Source of the DNA: an uncultured Burkholderiales bacterium
Lineage (GTDB): Bacteria > Pseudomonadota > Gammaproteobacteria > Burkholderiales > Burkholderiaceae_C
Direction: 5' to 3'
Length of the DNA: 64,000 bases
Assembly: GCA_903820745.1 (NCBI GenBank)
Contig: CAIJIT010000013.1
Location: 16,447-80,446, forward strand
Part shown: positions 10,252-18,398 of the stretch, piece by piece
Position numbering within the stretch: the first letter of the stretch is position 1
Layout of the letters: each line of letters starts with the position of its first letter
Notes under the pieces: generated by a model
Seen by the model: the letters and a program-made list of their open reading frames with translations, nothing else
What the model was told of the DNA's origin: nothing
Databases searched by the model: none
Translations under genes and position numbers: made by a program

Positions 10252-11549
10252 ACAGGCTGCTGGCGAAATGCCTGGCTTTGCTGGCGATCGGCATTACTTC
10301 CAGCCTGGCGATCGCGCTTGAAGGCCTGGTTTCAGACGCTGCGACCGGCCGGCCGATCGCCGGCGTGAGCTTGGTGGCTTGCGACAGCATGCGCCGCAGC
10401 AATGCAGCAGGCCGCTATGACTTTGGCGCCGCCTGTTCCGATGGCATGCTGAGCGTCAAAGCCTTAGGCTATGCACGACAGATAGTTGGATTGTTTAATT
10501 CAAGTAATACATCACTTTCAAGCAAGGGGAAATCGATTGATTTTCGGCTGAAAACCATCCGGCCGAAGGCGCTGTATTTGTCGGTTTACGGCATTGGCAG
10601 CGATCTTTTGCGCGAGGACGCTTTGCGCGTGATCGACGAGGCCGACATGAATGCGCTGGTCATCGACATCAAGGGCGATCGCGGCCTGGTGCCTTATCGC
10701 AGCGCGGTCATGGCCAGATCCTTGGCCGCGGCCGGGCTGCCGCCACAAAAGCCGATCACCGTCGCCGATATGCCGGCGATGGTGCAGCGTCTGCATGAAC
10801 GCGGGCTCTACCTGATCGCCAGAATCGTCGTTTTCAAGGACGACCCGCTGGTGGCGATGAATCCGCAATGGGCGGTGCGCAATCCGCAGGGTGGCATCTG
10901 GCATGACCGGGAAGACCTGGCCTGGATCGACCCGTTCCGGCGCGAGGCCTGGGAACATAGCCTGGCGATCGCCGAGGAAGCGGCGCAACTCGGCTTCGAC
11001 GAGGTCCAGTTCGACTACCTGCGCTTCCCCGATGCCACGGGCTTGAGCTTCAGCCAGACCAACGATCAAGCCGGCCGGGTGGCAGCGATCAATGGTTTTC
11101 TGGAGGCGGCGCAGGCCCGCTTGCAGCGCTACAACCTGTTCATTTCAGCCGATATTTTCGGCTATGTCGCCTGGAACGCGAACGACACGCAGATCGGCCA
11201 GCAACTCGAGGCGTTGGCCGGGCAACTCGACTATCTGTCACTGATGCTTTACCCCTCGGGCTTCAGCTTCGGCATCCCCGAACACCGCGACCCGGTGGCA
11301 GCGCCGTTCGACATCGTCGAGCATTCCTTGCGCCGCGCGCTGCAACGCACGGGCCTGCCGGGCTGGCGTTTCAGACCCTGGCTGCAGGCTTTTCGCGACT
11401 ATGCCTTCGACCACCGGGAGTTCGGTCCCAATGAAATCAGGCAGCAGATCGAGGCCGCCGAATCATTGGGCACCGACGGCTGGATGTTGTGGAATCCGAA
11501 GAATCGCTACAACGCCGAGGGACTCAAGCGGCCGACAGCACAACCTTGA
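10248..11549 (+). CDS. Putative glycoside hydrolase (DUF4015-like) with N-terminal carboxypeptidase-regulatory-like domain
   Basis: Signal peptide MNRLLAKCLALLAIGITSSLAIA; LEGLVSDAATGRPIAGVSL; ALVIDIKGDRGLVPY, QFDYLRFPD, DIFGYVAW, LMLYPSGF TIM-barrel motifs; overlaps deacetylase stop. Confidence 0.82.
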   Translation: MNRLLAKCLALLAIGITSSLAIALEGLVSDAATGRPIAGVSLVACDSMRRSNAAGRYDFGAACSDGMLSVKALGYARQIVGLFNSSNTSLSSKGKSIDFRLKTIRPKALYLSVYGIGSDLLREDALRVIDEADMNALVIDIKGDRGLVPYRSAVMARSLAAAGLPPQKPITVADMPAMVQRLHERGLYLIARIVVFKDDPLVAMNPQWAVRNPQGGIWHDREDLAWIDPFRREAWEHSLAIAEEAAQLGFDEVQFDYLRFPDATGLSFSQTNDQAGRVAAINGFLEAAQARLQRYNLFISADIFGYVAWNANDTQIGQQLEALAGQLDYLSLMLYPSGFSFGIPEHRDPVAAPFDIVEHSLRRALQRTGLPGWRFRPWLQAFRDYAFDHREFGPNEIRQQIEAAESLGTDGWMLWNPKNRYNAEGLKRPTAQP

Positions 11550-11622
11550 TCCGGGCCGGGTCGGCAGACTTGTCTTGGGGATCCTCTTCAAGCCCGGCTT
11601 GCATTAGTCTACAGACCAGACC

Positions 11623-12732
11623 ATGCCCGACCACGACAACAGCTACAAGCTCCTTTTCTCGCATCCTGAGATGGTGCGTGATTTGCTGCTGGGCTTTGTG
11701 AATGAGCCCTGGCTGGCAGAACTCGATTTGAAGACCTTGGAGAAAGTCAACGGCAGCTACGTATCGGATGACCTGCGCAGCCGGGAGGATGATGTCATCT
11801 GGCGCGTGCGATTCAAGGAGCGCTGGCTTTATCTTTACATTCTGCTCGAGTTCCAGTCCTCGGTCGACGCCCATATGGCCATCCGCGTCTTGACTTATCT
11901 CGGCTTGCTGTACCAGGACATCATCCGGCAGGGCCAGACAGCCATCGGCCAACTGTTACCCCCGGTGTTGCCCATCGTCTTGTACAACGGCAAGCCGCGC
12001 TGGAATGCAGCCACCGATGTGGCCCAGCTGATCGAGTCGACTCCAGGCCGGCTTGGCGATTACACGCCGCACTTGAAGTACCTATTGCTCGATGAAGGCG
12101 CCATTGACGAAAGCGGCCCGCTAGCCCTGAAAAATCTCGCGGCAGCATTGTTCCGGCTGGAAAAAAGCGCCAAACCCGGTACCATTGCCCTGGCCGTAGC
12201 CGCATTGATCGATTGGTTGTCTGACCCGCAGCAACTCAGCTTGCGCAGAGCTTTCACCGTCTGGATCAACCGGGTACTGCTTCCCGGGCGCATGCCCGGC
12301 ATCAAAATGCCCGAAATGGGCGATTTAATGGACATCAAAACCATGTTGGCAGAAACCGTCGTCGAGTGGACTGAGCAATGGAAACAAGAAGGGCTGAGCC
12401 AGGGCCGAAAGGAAGGGCTGAGCCAGGGCCGAAAGGAAGGGCTGAGTCAGGGTCTGACTGAAGGCCTGAGTCAGGGCCTGAGTCAGGGCATGAGTCAGGG
12501 CATGAGTCAGGGGCTCAGTCAGGGGCTCAGTCAGGGGCTGAGTCAGGGGCTGAGTCAGGGTCGACTTGAAGGTGAAGTGACAGTGCTGGCGCGTCAATTG
12601 GCGAGGCGTTTCGGCCCCTTGGACGAGCAGACGAATGCACGGCTCAAGAGCGCCACGCTGGCGCAATTGGAAACCTGGGCCGATCGCATCCTCGATGCAA
12701 AGACCTTGCAGGCTGTTTTCGAAGATCATTGA
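11623..12732 (+). CDS. Rpn family recombination-promoting nuclease / PD-(D/E)XK transposase-like protein
   Basis: HDNSYKLLFSHPEMVRDLLLGF start, LLEFQSSVDAHMAIRVLTYLGLLYQD, LPIVLYNG; C-terminal DUF4351-like LARRFGPL...ATLAQLETWADRILDA. Confidence 0.9.
   Translation: MPDHDNSYKLLFSHPEMVRDLLLGFVNEPWLAELDLKTLEKVNGSYVSDDLRSREDDVIWRVRFKERWLYLYILLEFQSSVDAHMAIRVLTYLGLLYQDIIRQGQTAIGQLLPPVLPIVLYNGKPRWNAATDVAQLIESTPGRLGDYTPHLKYLLLDEGAIDESGPLALKNLAAALFRLEKSAKPGTIALAVAALIDWLSDPQQLSLRRAFTVWINRVLLPGRMPGIKMPEMGDLMDIKTMLAETVVEWTEQWKQEGLSQGRKEGLSQGRKEGLSQGLTEGLSQGLSQGMSQGMSQGLSQGLSQGLSQGLSQGRLEGEVTVLARQLARRFGPLDEQTNARLKSATLAQLETWADRILDAKTLQAVFEDH
12391..12561 (+). repeat. In-frame tandem repeat tract (24-bp and 12-bp units) encoding EGLSQGRK/LSQG repeats
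   Basis: gggctgagccagggccgaaaggaa x2, then many copies of ~12-bp ctgagtcagggg/catgagtcaggg. Confidence 0.9.
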
Positions 12733-12924
12733 TCCGGCGCGAATCTTGCCTGCTGATCGAATTGGAATCCGCTTTCCAAAAAAGCAATTCGCCGACTGGG
12801 GTTTGAATTGTCCGGGTGATTAATCAGCCGACATCTCCGGCATTTCCTTCAAGTCCAACAGGCCAGTCCCAAGTTTTTTCATTACGCGCGTGCTTCGCTC
12901 AACCGCTGCTCGATATGTCGGGTA

Positions 12925-12963
12925 GAACACGAACGACACAAAGATCAGCCAGCAACTCGAGGC
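12925..12963 (+). pseudogene. Degenerate duplicated fragment of the DUF4015-like gene
   Basis: 35/39 identical, ungapped, to 11174-11212 by eye; no surrounding ORF. Confidence 0.6.
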
Positions 12964-13101
12964 ACGGACTGGGGGGCAGTTCGACCGCGCGATCAGGCCT
13001 GCGGGATCGCAGCGCTGAGGCCATACTAAAAATACGTAAAACCCCGTTATTTTCGAGATTTAATTGTCCATATGATTGTCCGTTAATCCGGAAAATATGA
13101 G

Positions 13102-16100
13102 ATGAAAACAAGCGAATTCCGCTACAAACGCCCCACCCTCCTCGCCATCGCCCTTATTAGCTTGGGCCTGCTCACGAACAGTCAGGCCGCCGATGCGCCA
13201 GAAGCTAAATGGAACGTCAACCAGCCGCCCGGAGAAGCCCGCCAAGTCGACATCGACACCCGCAGCGGCACCTGGCTCAGCGTGGACGTCAGCCCCGATG
13301 GCAAACAGATCGTTTTTGACCTCCTCGGCGACCTCTATTTATTGCCGATCGCTGGTGGCGAAGCCAAGGCGCTGACCCACTCGATCGCCTGGGAGATGCA
13401 GGCACGTTTTTCACCCGATGGTCAGAAAATCGCCTATGTCAGCGATGCTGGCGGCGGCGACAACATCTGGGTCATGAATCTTGACGGCAGCGGCGCCCGT
13501 GCGGTCAGCAATGAGGACTACCGGCTGCTGAACAACCCGGTCTGGCACCCGAGCGGCAAATACATCGCGGCGCGCAAGCATTACACCGGGACCCGCTCAG
13601 CCGGTTCGGGCGAGATCTGGCTTTATCACCTGGATGGCCCCAGCAAGGGTAACAAGGGCGTACAACTGAACGAGAAGCCGAACTGGCAAAAGGATCTGGG
13701 TGAACCCGCGATTTCACCCGATGGCCGCTTCCTTTACTACTCGCAAGACACCACGCCGGGCAAGAGTTTTGAGTACAACAAGAATTCGAACGGCGAAATT
13801 TTCAAGATCTTCCGCCAGGACCTGAACGATGGCTCGGTCGAGGCCTTCGTCCAGGGCCCCGGCGGCGCGATCCGCCCGACGCCCTCACCCGATGGCAAGC
13901 AGTTGGCTTTCGTCAGGCGCTTGCGCAACCAGAGCACGCTGTTCCTGAAGGATCTGCAGTCCGGCAAGGAGACGGCAGTCTGGCCCGAACTCGAGCGCGA
14001 TCTGCAGGAAGCTTGGTCGGTTTACGGCGTTTATCCGTCATTCGCCTGGACGCCCGATGCCAAGGCGATCGTGGTCTGGGCCAAGGGCAAGATCTGGCAA
14101 GTCAATCCGTTCACATCGACCGCGGTCGAGATCCCTTTCCATGTCAAGGATCAGCGCGAGGTGCGGCAGGCCTTGCGCCAGCCGCAGGTCGTCGCACCTG
14201 ACGAATTCGCCGTCAAACAGTTGCGCAATGTCACGGTATCGCCCGACGGCAGCAGGGTCATCTACTCGGCCCTGGGCTATCTGTTCAGCAAGGATTTGCA
14301 AGGTGATGGCAAGCCGCAGCGCTTGACCCGCCAGAGCGAAAACTTCGAGTTTTTCCCGAGCTTTTCACGCGATGGCAAATCGCTGGTCTATGCCACCTGG
14401 AATGACGAAAAGCTCGGCTCGGTGCGCAAGCTCGACCTCGCATCAGGGCGCGAGACGACGATCAGCAAGGCCATGGGCAAATATCTGGCGCCAAAGTTCT
14501 CTCCCGATGGCAAGAGCATCGTCTTCAGCAAGGCGCGCGGCGGCTTTCTGACCACGCCCTGGTATGGGCTCGATACCGGCATCTACCTGGCTGCGGCCGA
14601 TGGCAGCGGTCAGCCGCTGCGCTTGTCCAAAGACGGTGAAGCGCCGCAGTTCGGCGCTGGCAATGATGCGGTCTATATCACCCGCAAGTCGATGAGCAAC
14701 GAGGTCGATGCACTGCACAAGCTGGTGCGGATCAATCTGGCAGATCGCCAGGAAAGCACGGTGGCGCATAGCGAATTTGCCGCGGACTTTGCGGTCTCGC
14801 CCGACGGCAATTGGCTGGGATTTACCGAGCGTTTCCACGCCTATGTGACGCCGCTGCCGCAGACCGGCAAGGACATCAGCGTCGGCCCGAAAATGGACGC
14901 CTTGCCGGTGCGCCAGCTCGACGTCAACGCGGGCGACTATATGCATTGGAGCGGCGACAGTCTGAGCCTGCATTTCTCGCTCGGCGATGAGCTGTTCAGC
15001 ACCACGCTGGCCAGCGCTTATGCGCCAGCGACCGAAAAGGCGGACAAAGCCGAGAAGACCGACAAACCGGCAGCTCAAGCCTTCAAGCCGCAAGAGACCG
15101 GACGCAAGATCGGTTTCATGCAGACTACCGACAAGCCGCGCGGCAAGATCGCCATCACCGGCGCCCGCATCGCAACAATGAAGGGTGATGAGGTGATTGT
15201 TGACGGCGTGATCGTCGTCGATGGCAACCGAATTGCGGCGATTGGCAAGGCCGCCGAGGTGGTGATTCCGGCCGATGCGCAGCGGGTCGACGCCAGCGGC
15301 AAGACCATCATCCCAGGCCTGATCGATGCGCATTGGCATGGCGGCATGGGCGAGACGCAGATCATCCCGCAGCAGAGCTGGATCAATTACGCCTCGATGG
15401 CCTTCGGCCTGACCACCATCCACGACCCGTCGAACCGGACTGCCGACATCTTCACCCAGGCCGAGATGCAACGCGCCGGTGCCATGGTCGCACCTCGAAT
15501 TTATTCGACCGGAACGATTCTCTATGGCGCCAAGTCCGAATTCACTGCCAACGTCAACAAGCTCGACGACGCCCTCACCCACCTGAAACGCTTGAAGGCT
15601 GGCGGCGCGATCAGCGTCAAGAGCTACCAGCAACCGCGCCGTGAACAGCGCCAGCAAGTGCTCGAGGCGGCTCGCCAGACCGGCATGATGGTGGTGCCTG
15701 AAGGCGGCTCGATGTTCCAGTTGAACATGAGCATGATCATCGACGGGCATACCGGCATCGAACATGCATTGCCGGTCGCCGAGGTTTACGGCGATGTGAC
15801 GCAACTCTGGTCGCAGACCCAGGTGGGCTACACGCCCACCTTGAACGTCGCTTACGGCGGGCTCGACGGCGAGCATTACTGGTACTCGCACACCGAGGTC
15901 TGGAAGCACTCGCTGTTGCGCAACTATGTGCCGCGCAGCTTGCTCGAAGCGCGCAGCGTACGGCGCGAAACAGCGCCCGAGGAAGACTTCAACGTGATCC
16001 GCGTCGCCAGGACAGCCACGGCCCTGCAGCGCGCCGGCGTGCCGGCCAATATCGGCGCCCATGGCCAGCGCGAAGGACTTGGCGCGCATTGGGAAATGTG

Positions 16101-16437
16101 GATGTTCGGCCTGGGCGGGATGACTTCGCTGGAGGCAATCCGCACTGCGACGCTGAATCCGGCGCGCTATCTCGGCCTCGACCGCGACCTCGGTTCGCTC
16201 GAGGTCGGCAAACTGGCCGACCTCGTCATCATCAGCGGCGATGTGCTGGCCAATATCCGCAACAGCGACCAGATCAGCCAGGTGATGCAGAACGGCCGGC
16301 TCTATGACGCAGCGACGATGAATGAAGTCGTCTCGCGCAACAAGCCGCGCCGCGCCTTCTTCTTTGACGGCGCTGCGGGCGAGAACATCTCGGTCGACGA
16401 GTCGCTGAACCAGGGCCATGTGCACGCTGACGATTGA
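13102..16437 (+). CDS. Amidohydrolase with N-terminal TolB/PD40-type beta-propeller, secreted
   Basis: Signal peptide; repeated SPDGKQI/FSPDGQKIAY units; GKTIIPGLIDAHWHGG metal-binding motif; ARYLGLDRDLGSLEVGKLADLVI. Confidence 0.92.
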   Translation: MKTSEFRYKRPTLLAIALISLGLLTNSQAADAPEAKWNVNQPPGEARQVDIDTRSGTWLSVDVSPDGKQIVFDLLGDLYLLPIAGGEAKALTHSIAWEMQARFSPDGQKIAYVSDAGGGDNIWVMNLDGSGARAVSNEDYRLLNNPVWHPSGKYIAARKHYTGTRSAGSGEIWLYHLDGPSKGNKGVQLNEKPNWQKDLGEPAISPDGRFLYYSQDTTPGKSFEYNKNSNGEIFKIFRQDLNDGSVEAFVQGPGGAIRPTPSPDGKQLAFVRRLRNQSTLFLKDLQSGKETAVWPELERDLQEAWSVYGVYPSFAWTPDAKAIVVWAKGKIWQVNPFTSTAVEIPFHVKDQREVRQALRQPQVVAPDEFAVKQLRNVTVSPDGSRVIYSALGYLFSKDLQGDGKPQRLTRQSENFEFFPSFSRDGKSLVYATWNDEKLGSVRKLDLASGRETTISKAMGKYLAPKFSPDGKSIVFSKARGGFLTTPWYGLDTGIYLAAADGSGQPLRLSKDGEAPQFGAGNDAVYITRKSMSNEVDALHKLVRINLADRQESTVAHSEFAADFAVSPDGNWLGFTERFHAYVTPLPQTGKDISVGPKMDALPVRQLDVNAGDYMHWSGDSLSLHFSLGDELFSTTLASAYAPATEKADKAEKTDKPAAQAFKPQETGRKIGFMQTTDKPRGKIAITGARIATMKGDEVIVDGVIVVDGNRIAAIGKAAEVVIPADAQRVDASGKTIIPGLIDAHWHGGMGETQIIPQQSWINYASMAFGLTTIHDPSNRTADIFTQAEMQRAGAMVAPRIYSTGTILYGAKSEFTANVNKLDDALTHLKRLKAGGAISVKSYQQPRREQRQQVLEAARQTGMMVVPEGGSMFQLNMSMIIDGHTGIEHALPVAEVYGDVTQLWSQTQVGYTPTLNVAYGGLDGEHYWYSHTEVWKHSLLRNYVPRSLLEARSVRRETAPEEDFNVIRVARTATALQRAGVPANIGAHGQREGLGAHWEMWMFGLGGMTSLEAIRTATLNPARYLGLDRDLGSLEVGKLADLVIISGDVLANIRNSDQISQVMQNGRLYDAATMNEVVSRNKPRRAFFFDGAAGENISVDESLNQGHVHADD

Positions 16438-16477
16438 TGCAAGGGCAGCCTGTGCTCGAATGCATGGCTACAATCGC

Positions 16478-16735
16478 TCCGTCAGGAGAGAGCTGCCGGT
16501 TTGTTCAAGCGGTGGCCGCCGAAGGCGCAGTGACGACGGGAAACCGGCACAGCGAACGCTCAGGCAAAAGGACTGACAAGACGTCCTGGAGTTGAAACTT
16601 CAGGCCGTTCCTCACTGGAGAGAGCCGGGCAGGATTTCCCTTGGAAATCTTCAGCCCGGCCACCGAAGGGGCAAGCTGCCGACTTGGAGACGGGTCGATG
16701 GTCAATCTCTCAGGTAAAGCGGACAGCGAGGGCAT
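16478..16735 (+). promoter_or_regulatory. Tandem glycine riboswitch (two aptamers) upstream of gcvT
   Basis: Aptamer 1: GGAGAG...GCCGAAGGCGCA...GAACGCTCAGGCAAAAGGACT; aptamer 2: TGGAGAGAG...CACCGAAGGGGCAA...AATCTCTCAGGTAAAGCGGACAG; directly before gcvT. Confidence 0.92.
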
Positions 16736-16787
16736 ACCGACCCACTTCTTGATTGAAGCGGCTGTTTGCCTGCCCTCGAAAGAAATC

Positions 16788-17906
16788 ATGTCCGATGCTG
16801 CCCTGCTGACCACGCCCTTGCATTCGCTGCATATCGAACTCGGCGCCAAGATGGTTGCCTTCGGCGGCTACGACATGCCGGTGCAGTACAAGACCGGCGT
16901 GATGGCCGAGCACAAACATACCCGCGCTGCCGCCGGCCTTTTCGATGTCTCGCACATGGGTCAACTGCGTCTGGTCGGCGCACAGGCCGCGGCGGCGCTC
17001 GAAACGCTGGTGCCGGTCGATGTGATCGGCCTTGGCCTGTTCAAGCAGCGTTACGCCTTGTTTACCAATGAAACCGGCGGCATCCTTGACGATTTGATGA
17101 TTGCGCGCCGGCCTGACGACCTGTTCGTCGTCGTCAACGCCGGCTGCAAGGTCGCCGACATCGCCTATCTGCAAGCGCGCATCGGCGGCCTATGCGAGGT
17201 CATTCCGATGCCCGAGCGGGCGCTGTTGGCGCTGCAGGGCCCGCTGGCGGTCATCGCGCTGGCGCGGTTGAATCCTGCGGTGGCGGCGCTGACCTTCATG
17301 ACCGGCGGCTTCTTCGAACTCGACGGCATCCCCACCTTCTTGACCCGCTCAGGCTACACCGGCGAGGACGGCTTCGAGATTTCGGTCGGCGGCGATCAGG
17401 CGCAAAGCCTGGCGCGCAAGCTGCTGCAGCAGCCAGAAGTGCTGCCGATCGGCCTGGGCGCGCGCGATTCGCTGCGGCTTGAAGCCGGGCTTTGCCTCTA
17501 CGGACATGACATCAACGTCGATACTTCGCCGATCGAGGCTTCGCTGAGCTGGGCGATACAGAAGGTCAGGCGGCCCGGCGGCTCCAGAGCCGGCGGCTAT
17601 CCGGGTGCTGGGGTGATCGAGGCACAACTCGCGCAGGGCCCGGCGCGCAAACGCGTGGGCCTGATCAGCAGCGAGCGGATGCCAGTGCGTGAAGGCGCGC
17701 AACTGGTGGCGGCTGACGGCCGTCCGCTGGGCATCGTCACCAGCGGCACGCTGGGCCCCAGCGTCAACCAACCGGTGGCGATCGCTTATCTGCCGGCCGA
17801 GCATGCGAACATCGGCGCGCAAGTTTTTGCTTTGGTGCGCGACAAACGCACGCCAATGACGGTGACCGCGATGCCGTTCACACCGAATCGTTATGTTCGC
17901 AATTGA
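16788..17906 (+). CDS. gcvT: Glycine cleavage system T protein (aminomethyltransferase)
   Basis: [52 protein letters not shown] 16788 chosen over upstream start inside the riboswitch. Confidence 0.95.
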   Translation: MSDAALLTTPLHSLHIELGAKMVAFGGYDMPVQYKTGVMAEHKHTRAAAGLFDVSHMGQLRLVGAQAAAALETLVPVDVIGLGLFKQRYALFTNETGGILDDLMIARRPDDLFVVVNAGCKVADIAYLQARIGGLCEVIPMPERALLALQGPLAVIALARLNPAVAALTFMTGGFFELDGIPTFLTRSGYTGEDGFEISVGGDQAQSLARKLLQQPEVLPIGLGARDSLRLEAGLCLYGHDINVDTSPIEASLSWAIQKVRRPGGSRAGGYPGAGVIEAQLAQGPARKRVGLISSERMPVREGAQLVAADGRPLGIVTSGTLGPSVNQPVAIAYLPAEHANIGAQVFALVRDKRTPMTVTAMPFTPNRYVRN

Positions 17907-17925
17907 AATTTTCACTGGAGAAACC

Positions 17926-18303
17926 ATGAGCCTGATCAAGTACACCGAAGACCATGAGTGGGTCAAGACCGAAGCCGATGGCAGCGTCACCGTGGGCATC
18001 ACCGTCCATGCGCAGGACGCGCTGGGCGATGTGGTGTTTGTCGACCTGCCCGCGGTGGGCGCGAGCTTTGCGGCCAAGGATGTGGCAGGCGTGGTCGAGT
18101 CGGTCAAGGCCGCAGCCGATGTCTATATGCCGGTCAGCGGCGAGATCATCGAGGTCAACGAGGCGCTGCGCGACGACCCGGCGCTGGCCAATACCGATCC
18201 GCTGGGCGCGGGTTGGTTCTTCAAAGTCAAGTTGTCCGATGCGGCTCAGCTCGACGGCTTGATGGATCCAGCGGCTTACGACGAATTGGTCAAAAACAGC
18301 TGA
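17926..18303 (+). CDS. gcvH: Glycine cleavage system H protein
   Basis: YTEDHEWVK; lipoyl site [22 protein letters not shown]. Confidence 0.97.
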   Translation: MSLIKYTEDHEWVKTEADGSVTVGITVHAQDALGDVVFVDLPAVGASFAAKDVAGVVESVKAAADVYMPVSGEIIEVNEALRDDPALANTDPLGAGWFFKVKLSDAAQLDGLMDPAAYDELVKNS

Positions 18304-18398
18304 AGCGGGGGAATCCCCCAGCATTTCCCCTGCCTTGCGCCCGCGGTCCTCGACCGGCCATGGGCGATGGATTTTGTGCATCGATACCGAGGATTGCC

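Noticed and set aside
12391-12561. Tandem repeats considered as a CRISPR array
   Set aside because: Units are 12 and 24 bp, contiguous without unique spacers, and in frame within a CDS.
12325-12729. Minus-strand ORF with LTQPLTQ repeats
   Set aside because: Reverse reading of the in-frame SQG repeat of the Rpn gene.
14443-16425. 660-aa minus-strand ORF opposite the amidohydrolase gene
   Set aside because: Antisense shadow of a well-supported gene in GC-rich DNA; composition is His/Asp/Arg-rich with no recognisable domain.
17958-18398. N-terminal extension of the gcvP ORF over gcvH
   Set aside because: Overlaps all of gcvH out of frame; translation is Arg/Gly-rich. ATG at 18399 fits GcvP homology.
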